Source: Cohnella phaseoli
GTDB taxonomy: Bacteria; Bacillota; Bacilli; Paenibacillales; Paenibacillaceae
DNA length: 64,000 nt
Assembly: GCF_003386235.1 (NCBI RefSeq)
Contig: NZ_QRDZ01000045.1
Span: 1 to 64,000, forward strand
Direction: 5' to 3'
Shown here piece after piece: positions 17,775 to 25,667 of this stretch. The notes under the pieces are model-generated. The model was not told where the DNA came from. It did not search any database and saw only the letters and a list, made by a program, of their open reading frames with translations. A program made the position numbers and the translations under genes. Within the stretch, counting starts at the first letter, position 1. Each line of letters starts with the position of its first letter.

Positions 17775-19739
17775 ATGAATATACGCGAACAAATACAGCT
17801 CTGGAACCAAGTGATGGTCCGAGTTATCGACGTCCGGTTAAAACGGATCGGACGCGGAGAAGAGCTATACCGCTACACGTTGCCGTCCAGCGCTTTTCTG
17901 TTAGCGGCGCAGGGCCGGGGGGAGCTGTGGGCGGACGACGACGTATGGTTAACCGAGCGCTTCCGTCTGCTGCACGTCGGCAAAGGACGGCGAATAACGG
18001 TGAAAACCGACGGAGCTCTCGACGTCTATCTGATCTTGTATAAAACCGCCTTGCCGGCTTCCGCGCTGCGGGAATTTCATATGATGCTGCAAACGTCCGA
18101 TCCGTTCAAACAAATGTGGAGCGTCGTACCGCAGGAGCCTTTGGAGCTGCTGGAGCTCGTTCATTCGATGCTCGACGGATGGACGGAAGAGAACGACGGG
18201 CTGTCGCGATTGCGGGTTAGGGGCGATTTTATCCGTTTCGTCCATGCGATTATGCGCCAGCGGGTGCTCGGCTCCGATGCGCCTTCGTTGGCCGAGCAGG
18301 TAATCCGTCATCTAGCCCGCCATTACCGGCAGTCGATTTCGCTGGAGCAGTTGGCGCGGCAGTTGAACTACAGCCCACAGTATATTTCGCGGAAATTCAA
18401 GGAGCAGACGGGACGCAGTCCGATGGACTACGTAATCGGATTGCGGATGGACCGGGCGAAGGAGCTGCTGCATGCGACCGGATCGACGTTGCAGGAGGTC
18501 GCCGCCCATGTCGGCTATGCCGATCTGATGTATTTTAACCGCATGTTCAAAAAAACGGCCGGCCTCACGCCGGGGCAGTATCGTAAGGAATACTCGCGCG
18601 CAATTGTTTCGAATAGTGCAATGAATTGGACAAATTCATCCGTTGTTATGCCGCTTTTCTCCGGGTATGATGTGAATGGTAATGATATTCATTCTCAATC
18701 ACTTCAGAACGGAGCGTTTAATATGACTAATCACACGAGGAAATTTTCGGCCATTGTACTGCTTTGCTTGACGATGATTTTAACCGCCTGCGGCGCGGGG
18801 ACGGACGGTTCCGGAGGAGGACAGGCGTCCGGGAGCGCGACGAACGGGACAAGTCCGGAGCCCGCAGGAAGCGCGGCCAGTCCGACGGCGTCCGCCTCGG
18901 GAAGCGCCGAGACGGAACCGGCGACGCGGATCGTGTCGACTGCATTCGGAGACGTGGAGGTGCCCCGGCATCCGCAGCGGGTGGCCTCGATCTCGTATCT
19001 CGGCACGGTGCTGGCGTTGGATGTGAAACCGATCGCTGCCGAGACGTTTCTGATGTCGAGCCCCTACATTAAAGGCATGCTGGACGGAGTGGTGGATGTG
19101 GGAGATTCGCTGGAAAAGCTGCTTTCCCTCGAGCCGGATCTCATCATCACGCACAATCCGAATCAGGATGCGATCGATCAGTATAAGCGGATCGCTCCGA
19201 CGATATCCGTGCCCTATAACGCTTTTGCGTCCATACAAGAGGAAATGCGCTACTTCGGGGAGCTACTGGACAAGCAGGAAGAAGCCGAGCGCTGGATAGC
19301 GGATTTCGAAAAGCGGATCAAGGACTTGCGAGATCAGGTTCAATCCGCGCTTAAGCCGGGGGAAACGGTGTCGATCATGCAGGAGTACGACGGAACGGTA
19401 TTTCTGTTCGGACCCAAATCCGGGCGCGGCGGGCGGATCATGTACGAGATGTTCGAGACAAAGCCGCCGGCGGACATTCCCGCGCACATGCTTGCGGAAT
19501 CGTATTACGAGTTTTCGTTAGAGAAGCTAACCGATTATATGGGAGACTATCTGATTTTGACGACGGCATCGCCGCTGGAGCAGCTTCAAGCCGATCCGAT
19601 CTGGGGCAAGCTCCCGCCGATTCGCGACAACCGCGTTTTCCTGTGGACGGAAAACGAATCCTGGTACCGCGATCCGATCGCCGTCTACGGGCAGATCGAG
19701 AATTTGGCCAATTGGCTCGTCGAAACTGCCGGCAAGTAG
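17775..19739 (+). CDS. AraC regulator joined in frame to a siderophore-binding lipoprotein (Btr-like, 654 codons)
   Basis: One uninterrupted frame encodes two proteins' worth of sequence. Residues 1-316 are a one-component regulator: an N-terminal sensing domain and an AraC double helix-turn-helix (L-N-Y-S-P-Q-Y-I-S-R-K-F-K and V-G-Y-A-D-L-M-Y-F-N-R-M-F-K, P-G-Q-Y). A 45-residue linker follows, then a complete lipoprotein with its own signal peptide. B. subtilis Btr also combines AraC with a siderophore-binding domain, but without an internal signal peptide. Here the segment coding for the linker contains a promoter and a Fur box. It is either a natural regulator-receptor fusion with a second internal start, or two adjacent genes whose separating stop codon was lost. 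It begins 14 nt after adaB. Confidence 0.8.
   Translation: MNIREQIQLWNQVMVRVIDVRLKRIGRGEELYRYTLPSSAFLLAAQGRGELWADDDVWLTERFRLLHVGKGRRITVKTDGALDVYLILYKTALPASALREFHMMLQTSDPFKQMWSVVPQEPLELLELVHSMLDGWTEENDGLSRLRVRGDFIRFVHAIMRQRVLGSDAPSLAEQVIRHLARHYRQSISLEQLARQLNYSPQYISRKFKEQTGRSPMDYVIGLRMDRAKELLHATGSTLQEVAAHVGYADLMYFNRMFKKTAGLTPGQYRKEYSRAIVSNSAMNWTNSSVVMPLFSGYDVNGNDIHSQSLQNGAFNMTNHTRKFSAIVLLCLTMILTACGAGTDGSGGGQASGSATNGTSPEPAGSAASPTASASGSAETEPATRIVSTAFGDVEVPRHPQRVASISYLGTVLALDVKPIAAETFLMSSPYIKGMLDGVVDVGDSLEKLLSLEPDLIITHNPNQDAIDQYKRIAPTISVPYNAFASIQEEMRYFGELLDKQEEAERWIADFEKRIKDLRDQVQSALKPGETVSIMQEYDGTVFLFGPKSGRGGRIMYEMFETKPPADIPAHMLAESYYEFSLEKLTDYMGDYLILTTASPLEQLQADPIWGKLPPIRDNRVFLWTENESWYRDPIAVYGQIENLANWLVETAGK
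18643..18671 (+). promoter_or_regulatory. Internal promoter upstream of the siderophore-binding lipoprotein
   Basis: TTGTTA (18643-18648) and TATGAT (18666-18671) are spaced by 17 bp, inside the joined reading frame and just upstream of the Fur box. Confidence 0.6.
18678..18696 (+). promoter_or_regulatory. Fur box
   Basis: GGTAATGATATTCATTCTC matches the 19-bp Fur consensus GATAATGATAATCATTATC at 16 positions. It lies 7-25 bp downstream of the -10, so iron-loaded Fur would block transcription of the lipoprotein. Confidence 0.75.
18723..19739 (+). CDS. Iron-siderophore ABC transporter substrate-binding lipoprotein (internal start)
   Basis: Starting at ATG 18723, with GGAG about 9 nt upstream, the product is a 338-residue lipoprotein. 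It has a hydrophobic signal segment and lipobox L-T-A-C (C23), a Gly/Ser-rich linker, and then the FecB/FhuD-type fold: V-E-V-P-R-H-P-Q-R-V-A-S-I-S-Y, L-L-S-L-E-P-D-L-I-I-T-H-N-P. It would capture a ferric siderophore outside the cell. No FecCD permease or ATPase is adjacent, so it probably uses a permease encoded elsewhere. The dedicated promoter and Fur box argue that this shorter product is made under iron limitation, whatever becomes of the full 654-codon frame. Confidence 0.8.
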   Translation: MTNHTRKFSAIVLLCLTMILTACGAGTDGSGGGQASGSATNGTSPEPAGSAASPTASASGSAETEPATRIVSTAFGDVEVPRHPQRVASISYLGTVLALDVKPIAAETFLMSSPYIKGMLDGVVDVGDSLEKLLSLEPDLIITHNPNQDAIDQYKRIAPTISVPYNAFASIQEEMRYFGELLDKQEEAERWIADFEKRIKDLRDQVQSALKPGETVSIMQEYDGTVFLFGPKSGRGGRIMYEMFETKPPADIPAHMLAESYYEFSLEKLTDYMGDYLILTTASPLEQLQADPIWGKLPPIRDNRVFLWTENESWYRDPIAVYGQIENLANWLVETAGK

Positions 19740-19777
19740 GCTCATATTTGCCTATTTTCACACGATAGAAAACAGGG

Positions 19778-19806
19778 GGCTGCTCATAAGTGACTTATGA
19801 GCAGCC
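19778..19806. repeat. Perfect 14-bp palindrome, terminator-like or two abutted element ends
   Basis: GGCTGCTCATAAGT and its exact complement are separated by one base. Only ATTCTTTAT follows, a poor T-run. The arm differs by a one-base deletion from the terminal repeat of the MITE-like element at 63537 (GGCTGTCTCATAAGT), so this may be a pair of terminal repeats left after internal deletion that now acts as terminator. Confidence 0.5.
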
Positions 19807-19928
19807 ATTCTTTATCTCGATTAATGTTTCTGGGGAGATATCTTCTTCCGGTCTAATCATGACCCACAACGTTTACAATTTATTGGATATTAAACTTTTA
19901 CGACGGATCTATTTGCACACATGAGCTT

Positions 19929-20080
19929 ACGCAGGGAAGTTAGTCGGAAATTCGTACAACGCAGCTCGAACCAGGCTTAAACGGCGGACGTTTGTAGGAA
20001 AAACTGCACAAAGCAACTCGACTCAGACTCAAACGACGAACGTTTGTAGGGAAAATCGTATAAACCAACCAAGATCAGGG
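19929..20080. repeat. About three imperfect tandem copies of a 52-bp unit
   Basis: Units begin near 19929, 19981 and 20033. The last two share ACG-GCGGACGTTTGTAGG-like starts and the first two share GCAACTCGA/GCAGCTCGA-like ends. Copies 1 and 2 agree at roughly 33 of 52 positions. No convincing gene is present in 19807-20200. Confidence 0.5.
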
Positions 20081-20200
20081 ATTCTATGTCACTAAAGCGT
20101 CGTAACAAGGAGATTTCACGATTCCAAAGGCAAACGCTCCGCTCCTCAAGGAGATACATCCCCCCTCTTTTCATCGAGACAACGAAAAACGCAAAAAAGC

Positions 20201-20518
20201 AGTCATCGTCTGGACGAAGGCATCTTTGCTGCCGCTTACCCCGGTGGCGGTCAAGATAGTTACCATCCCCAAATGCTCCCCGAAGTCATCCTCTACGCCT
20301 ACACACAGCGGAATTACTCTTCGCGACAGATCGCCAGAGCCGTCCGTGTGAACGTCATGTTCATGTGGATTGCCGGCAGACAACGTCCGGATTTTCGCCC
20401 CCTCAGCCGCTTCCGCTCCAAGCGCGTGAAAGACGTGTTCGAGGCTGTCTTCACCGCTGTCCTGAAATTTCTGGTCGAAGTGAATTGTCAGCGTCAGTCC
20501 AAGGGTTTCGACGTTTGA
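20201..20518 (+). pseudogene. IS1182-like transposase remnant
   Basis: The frame reads L-D-E-G-I-F-A-A-A-Y-P-G-G-G then S-Y-H-P-Q-M-L-P-E-V-I-L-Y-A-Y-T-Q-R, S-S-R-Q-I-A-R-A-V, and F-M-W-I-A-G-R-Q-R-P-D-F-R. This is the conserved N-terminal part of IS1182-family transposases. Homology starts abruptly near 20201 without a plausible start codon, and a stop at 20516 cuts it off. The catalytic C-terminal two thirds is missing, and no paired terminal repeats were found directly around it. It is a dead fragment of a once longer element. Confidence 0.7.
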
Positions 20519-20639
20519 GGAACTACTGCCGCTCTACCGTCACTTTGCTGCACGACCCGAGGCCAAGGCTGCCCGCATTTTTAGAAATATTTCAGATGGG
20601 AGTCTTATAGTAAAAAGGATATAGACATAAGGGAGCTCG

Positions 20640-23600
20640 TTGACCTTGGCCATGATATTGAAGCGTATGTCACAACGCAAAATCGCGATAGCGGCCGTTC
20701 TGTTCGCGTTGGCGCTTATTGGCGCGCGAATGGCGTGGATTTCGTATTTCGATCAGACGGACCAACCGCGCGCGGCGGACGGATTGCTTGATTTACGCGG
20801 CTGGGATTGGGAGCGGGGAATGGTCGCGCTGGACGGTCAATGGGAGTTTTATCCCGGACAATGGCTGACGGGGGGAGAGAGCTCGCGGCCGGACGCGCAG
20901 AAGATTACGGTGCCGGGGGGCTGGAATGCTTATTTGCCCGGAGACGGAAGTCCGGACGGCCAGCCGTTCGGCTACGGCTCCTATCGGCTAATGATCCGGG
21001 TCGATCCGGGAACGGATACGACCTTCAGCGTTCGCGTACCGAGCGTACGCAGCTCGTCGACTTTGTATGTCAACGGCCGCAAGCTGGCCGGCTCCGGGGT
21101 GCCGTCGGACAGTCAGCAAACCTATACGGCAAGAAACTTGCCCTATGTCGCTTCATTCACTGCGGATCGTTCCGGGTCGATCGAGCTGATCATGCGGGTT
21201 GCCAATTACAAAGACATTCGGCCAAGCGGCATCATTCGGTCCGTCAAGCTCGGAACGGAAGGGGCAATCGCGCGCGAGGCCCAGCTGTCCGTATCGCTGC
21301 AAGGGCTGGCCGCCGTCGTGTTTCTGATTCATGCCGGATATGCGCTTATTCTCTACTTGATCGGAACCCGGGAGCGGAAGCTGCTTTTCTTTTCGCTGCT
21401 TACCTTCAGCGTAATGACGATGGACGCGTTCGGCAGCAACGAGAAGGTGCTGCATCAGTATTTGCCGGTCGATTACGATTGGGGTTTTAAGTTTGTCCAT
21501 CTGTCCATGGCCGGCGTCGCCTATTCGCTGCTGCAGTGCGTGTCGCAGCAGCTGCCCGCATTCTGGCGCAGAATCTCCCCGTGGTTTTCCTTGCTGTGCG
21601 GCGGGGCTGCTTTGTTCGCGCTGTTCTTGCCCGCAACATATATTTTGAAGATACAGCCCTTGTACGGAGCGGTAGTCGCTGTATCCGTTGTCGTTACGAT
21701 CATTTCCATGGTTCGAACTTCCGTGAAAGATGTCGCGGGCAATGTCCCCCTGCTGTTCGCTCTGATCGCGTTTGCGAACAACTCCCTCTGGTGGAGCATT
21801 GACATCCTCACAGGCATCAAAGTTATGTACTACCCTTTCGATTTGATCCTCTCCACCGCTTTTTACGCATCCGTCTGGTTCAAAAGCTATTTTCAAGCCC
21901 ATGCGGAGATGAAAGGCCTTGCCGCCAAGCTGCAGGATGCGGACAAGAAGAAGGATCAGTTTCTCGCCAATACCTCCCATGAGCTGCGCAATCCGCTGCA
22001 TGGCATATTGAATATTTCTCAAGGGGTGTTGGAGAGAGAGCGGTACCTGCTGCAGGAAAGAAGCGTCAAGGAACTGGAAGTCGTTCTGTCCGTCGGGCGC
22101 AGAATGTCCCTCATTCTGAATGACTTGTTATATGCGATGAGCCTTCAGGAGAACGCCCCTCGGCTTCAGTACAGCAGCTTTTCCATTCACTCCGTCGCAA
22201 CCGGCGTGCTGGATATGCTGCAATCGATGCGAGAGGGCACGTCGGTCAAGCTGGTGAACGACATTCCGGACGATTTTCCCCGAGTATACGCCGACGAGAA
22301 CCGAGTCGTTCAGATCGTCTTTAACTTGCTTCACAATGCCGTCAAGTTCACGTACGAAGGCGAAGTGGCCATTCGCGCGCGGGTCGACAGAGGAAAAGTG
22401 CTCGTATCGGTTTCTGATACGGGGATCGGAATGGACGAAGAGGCGATGAAGCGTATTTTCGAGCCGTACGAACAAATCGGCGAAGACAGCTCGAGGATTG
22501 AAGGAGGATTCGGACTCGGGCTAAGTATTTGCAAGCAGCTGATAAGCCTTCACGGGGAATCGCTGCAGGTCGACTCGATTCCGGGTCAGGGCTCGGAGTT
22601 CACTTTCTCGCTGAGATTGGCCGATTCGCGCAGCGGCGAGGAGGAACGGAAGTCCGCCGCCTCGGCGGCGATCGCTCGGGCGGAATCCGCGGCTTCTTTG
22701 TCGGCAGATTTCGGGGACGTTGCGGCTAAGTCGGAGGAGGATCGGCTGTCTTCCGCGGATCGGCCCAGAATATTGCTGATCGACGACGACCCGGTTAACC
22801 TGAAAGTGCTCGAATCGATTCTTACGTTCGAGAGCTACGATATGACGTCGGTTACGAGCGCCAACCGAGCGCTGGACATTTTAGACGAGAAAGAATGGGA
22901 TCTGATCGTGTCGGACGTCATGCTGCCCCGAATGTCCGGCTATGAGCTGACGCGCGCGATTCGCACCCGTTATTCGATCTCCGAGCTGCCGATATTGCTG
23001 CTTACCGCCAGAAGTCAGCCCGAGGATATTTCTTTCGGTTTCCAGGCGGGGGCCAACGAATACGTGACGAAGCCTGTGGAAGCTTTGGAGCTGCGTTCGC
23101 GGGTCAAGGCGCTGACCGATGTGAAGAAGTCTTTCCGCGAACGTCTGCGAATGGAGTCCGCATGGCTTCATGCGCAAATACAGCCCCATTTTCTATTCAA
23201 CACGCTGACGGCGATCCGTGCGCTGAGCGAGATCGATTTGGATCGCATGCGCAAAATGCTCGAAGCTTTCGGCAACCATTTGCGGGACAAGTTCAAGCTT
23301 CATAATATCGACGGACCCGTTCCGATCGAAGAGGAGCTGAGCCTCGTCCGGTCCTATCTTCAGATCGAGCAAGAGCGGTACGAGCAACGTCTGACCGTGT
23401 CGTGGCAGCTAGACGAATGCAAGGACTTGCGCATTCCGCTGCTGACGATTCAACCGCTGGTCGAAAATGCGATCCGTCACGGCGTTATGAAACGGTCAGA
23501 AGGGGGCGTGATTGAGATCCGGGTGTCCGATTTCGCGACCTATGCCGAAATTGAGGTCAAGGACGACGGAGTCGGCATGGACGAAAATCCGCTCATGCGC

Positions 23601-23780
23601 AAGGGGGAGGCAGGCGCGGATTTGGAGGCGGGAATCGGCTTGATCAATACGGATCGGCGGCTTAAGCGTATGTACGGCAAAGGGCTTCGGATCAGAAGCT
23701 TGCCGGGCCGGGGAACCTCCATCTCGTTTATCGTCGACAAGAACGTTTCCGCCAATTTGCCGGTCAGCCCGCGTGAGTAA
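20640..23780 (+). CDS. Double-kinase hybrid sensor: 7TM-DISM, HisKA, receiver, LytS-type kinase
   Basis: The 1046-residue membrane sensor has, in order: a transmembrane segment (about 15-33); an extracellular jelly-roll (about 50-200, G-Q-W-E-F-Y-P); seven transmembrane helices (about 218-415); HisKA with S-H-E-L-R-N-P (H447); and an ATPase domain with D-T-G-I-G-M and G-F-G-L-G-L-S-I. A receiver domain follows (I-L-L-I-D-D-D, D759 in V-S-D-V-M-L-P). Last is a second, LytS/YesM-like kinase (Q-I-Q-P-H-F-L-F-N-T, H850) with its own ATPase domain. Two kinase types in one chain suggest an internal phosphorelay. GGGAG lies 4 nt before the TTG at 20640 and 10 nt before the TTG at 20646, so the exact start is open. 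No separate response regulator is adjacent. Confidence 0.88.
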   Translation: MTLAMILKRMSQRKIAIAAVLFALALIGARMAWISYFDQTDQPRAADGLLDLRGWDWERGMVALDGQWEFYPGQWLTGGESSRPDAQKITVPGGWNAYLPGDGSPDGQPFGYGSYRLMIRVDPGTDTTFSVRVPSVRSSSTLYVNGRKLAGSGVPSDSQQTYTARNLPYVASFTADRSGSIELIMRVANYKDIRPSGIIRSVKLGTEGAIAREAQLSVSLQGLAAVVFLIHAGYALILYLIGTRERKLLFFSLLTFSVMTMDAFGSNEKVLHQYLPVDYDWGFKFVHLSMAGVAYSLLQCVSQQLPAFWRRISPWFSLLCGGAALFALFLPATYILKIQPLYGAVVAVSVVVTIISMVRTSVKDVAGNVPLLFALIAFANNSLWWSIDILTGIKVMYYPFDLILSTAFYASVWFKSYFQAHAEMKGLAAKLQDADKKKDQFLANTSHELRNPLHGILNISQGVLERERYLLQERSVKELEVVLSVGRRMSLILNDLLYAMSLQENAPRLQYSSFSIHSVATGVLDMLQSMREGTSVKLVNDIPDDFPRVYADENRVVQIVFNLLHNAVKFTYEGEVAIRARVDRGKVLVSVSDTGIGMDEEAMKRIFEPYEQIGEDSSRIEGGFGLGLSICKQLISLHGESLQVDSIPGQGSEFTFSLRLADSRSGEEERKSAASAAIARAESAASLSADFGDVAAKSEEDRLSSADRPRILLIDDDPVNLKVLESILTFESYDMTSVTSANRALDILDEKEWDLIVSDVMLPRMSGYELTRAIRTRYSISELPILLLTARSQPEDISFGFQAGANEYVTKPVEALELRSRVKALTDVKKSFRERLRMESAWLHAQIQPHFLFNTLTAIRALSEIDLDRMRKMLEAFGNHLRDKFKLHNIDGPVPIEEELSLVRSYLQIEQERYEQRLTVSWQLDECKDLRIPLLTIQPLVENAIRHGVMKRSEGGVIEIRVSDFATYAEIEVKDDGVGMDENPLMRKGEAGADLEAGIGLINTDRRLKRMYGKGLRIRSLPGRGTSISFIVDKNVSANLPVSPRE

Positions 23781-23918
23781 CGCCATGAAGCGTTTCTTCT
23801 TAACAGAGACGGGGTTTTCTCGGAATAACGGCATTTTCGTCTATTGTCCCTTCCTTGTTCGCCTTTAAGAAAACGTCTACAATGGGCGATGAAGGAATTC
23901 CCGGGGAAGTGATGCCGT

Positions 23919-25667
23919 TTGAAGTCGCAACGCGTGCTCGTTGAATATATACAAGGAAAATGGCCGTATTATCTGCTTGCGATTGCATTTATGACCGCCG
24001 GCAATATTATTCAGTCGTTCTATCCGCGCATTATCGGCAACTTTGCCGACCAGTTGAAGCAGAACGGGCTGTCCGAATCGCATATTATCGATTACGGCTT
24101 GCTGCTGCTTGGGGTAGCCCTTGCCTTCGGCGTTCTCGCCGGACTCGGACAATACATCGTGATGAGACTCGGACGGATGTTCGAGTTTTTTACGCGCGGG
24201 CGGCTGTTCGATCATTTTATGACGCTGGGCGAGCATTTCTACTCCCGGAACGGCGTAGGCAAGCTGCTTAGCTACGTGATGAACGATGTGACGGCGGTTC
24301 GCGAGGCGCTTGCCAGAGGCATCAACCAGTCGACGAACTCCAGCATTCTGATCGTCTCGACGGTATCGATGATGCTGCTTAGCGACATTCCGCTATATTT
24401 GATTGCGGTCAGCGTGCTGCCGCTGCTTGCCATTCCCTGGATTGTCGTCGTCTTCGGTCCGGTTATTCGCTCCCGTTCTCTGTCCGTGCAGGAGGCACTG
24501 GGGAAAATGACGGAGTCCGCGGAGGAGCAGTTCGGCGGCATACGGGTGACCAAAAAGTTCGCGGTCGAACGCATTATGAGCGAACGCTTCGGCGCCGAAG
24601 CCGACCGGGTTCACGACAAGCAGCTTAAGCTGGTCCGCGTGTCCTCGCTGTTTCAGGCGCTTATTCCGTTTCTCGGCACCCTGTCGCTCATAGTCGCTAT
24701 CGTTTTCGGAGGCTATCTGACGATCCATGGCCGCCTCTCGTTAGGCAACTTCGTCGCGCTTACCCTTTACATTCGTATGATGGTCAACCCTCTGCAGCAG
24801 ATCGGCGGAGTGATTAATACGATGCAGCGTTCGCGGGCTTCGCTAGACAGAATCAATGAGCTGCTATCCAAGGAAGGGGAAATTCAGGAGGCGGAGCAGG
24901 CTCAGGCGCGCGATCTTAGCCGGGCCGGTATCCGCATCCGCCATCTGACTTTTTCTTACCCCGATTCCGAGCCCGAGGCGCTGCACGATCTGAGCTTGGA
25001 TATCAAGCCCGGCACGACCGTCGGCATTGTAGGGAAGACCGGTAGCGGCAAGACGACGCTGGTAAAGCTGCTGCTGCGGATGTACGATCCGCCGGAGGGC
25101 GCGATTGCGATCGGCGGCGTCGACATTCGGGATTTGACGCTGGAAAGCTTGCGCAGTCAGATCGCTTACGTCCCGCAGGAGGGCTTCCTGTTCAGCACGA
25201 CGATTCGCGACAACATCGCTTTCTATCGAAGAGATTCGGCGATGAACCAGGTGGAGGAGGCCGCCAAGCAGGCGCAAATCTACGGCAATATCGTCGAGTT
25301 CCCCGATCGATTTGAGACCAAGCTGGGAGAACGGGGCATTACGCTCTCAGGAGGCCAGCGCCAGCGCACGAGTCTGGCTCGAGGCCTGATCAAGCACGCG
25401 CCGATTATGATTCTGGACGACAGCGTCAGCGCGGTAGACGCCGTAACGGAGCAGCGCATCGTCGAGACGATCTCGTCCGTGCGCCAAGGATTGACGACAA
25501 TCGTGATCGCGCATCGAATCAGCGCGCTTAAGCACGCCGACGAGATCGTCGTGCTGGACGAGGGGCGGATTGTACAGCGGGGGACCCACGCTCAGCTTCT
25601 CGACCAGCCGGGGCTATACGCCTTGCTGCATGCCATTCAGGAGGAGGGAAACCGCGATGCCGAATAA
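23919..25667 (+). CDS. ABC exporter half-transporter with degenerate ATP site (YheI-like)
   Basis: The 582-residue protein fuses a six-helix exporter domain (about 15-320) to an ATPase domain. The ATPase has Walker A G-K-T-G-S-G-K-T-T, signature L-S-G-G-Q-R-Q-R and Walker B I-M-I-L-D-D-S-V-S-A-V-D. The residue after the Walker B Asp is D instead of the catalytic Glu. One degenerate site per pair is characteristic of heterodimeric multidrug exporters. The start is TTG 23919 after GGGGAAG. It overlaps the partner gene by 11 nt. The probable role is export of drugs or lipophilic compounds, as for the B. subtilis YheI-YheH pair; the substrate is unknown. Confidence 0.88.
   Translation: MKSQRVLVEYIQGKWPYYLLAIAFMTAGNIIQSFYPRIIGNFADQLKQNGLSESHIIDYGLLLLGVALAFGVLAGLGQYIVMRLGRMFEFFTRGRLFDHFMTLGEHFYSRNGVGKLLSYVMNDVTAVREALARGINQSTNSSILIVSTVSMMLLSDIPLYLIAVSVLPLLAIPWIVVVFGPVIRSRSLSVQEALGKMTESAEEQFGGIRVTKKFAVERIMSERFGAEADRVHDKQLKLVRVSSLFQALIPFLGTLSLIVAIVFGGYLTIHGRLSLGNFVALTLYIRMMVNPLQQIGGVINTMQRSRASLDRINELLSKEGEIQEAEQAQARDLSRAGIRIRHLTFSYPDSEPEALHDLSLDIKPGTTVGIVGKTGSGKTTLVKLLLRMYDPPEGAIAIGGVDIRDLTLESLRSQIAYVPQEGFLFSTTIRDNIAFYRRDSAMNQVEEAAKQAQIYGNIVEFPDRFETKLGERGITLSGGQRQRTSLARGLIKHAPIMILDDSVSAVDAVTEQRIVETISSVRQGLTTIVIAHRISALKHADEIVVLDEGRIVQRGTHAQLLDQPGLYALLHAIQEEGNRDAE

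Noticed and set aside
19977-20174. 65-codon minus-strand frame in the 52-bp repeat region
   Set aside because: Created by the repeats; no start signal and no homology pattern.
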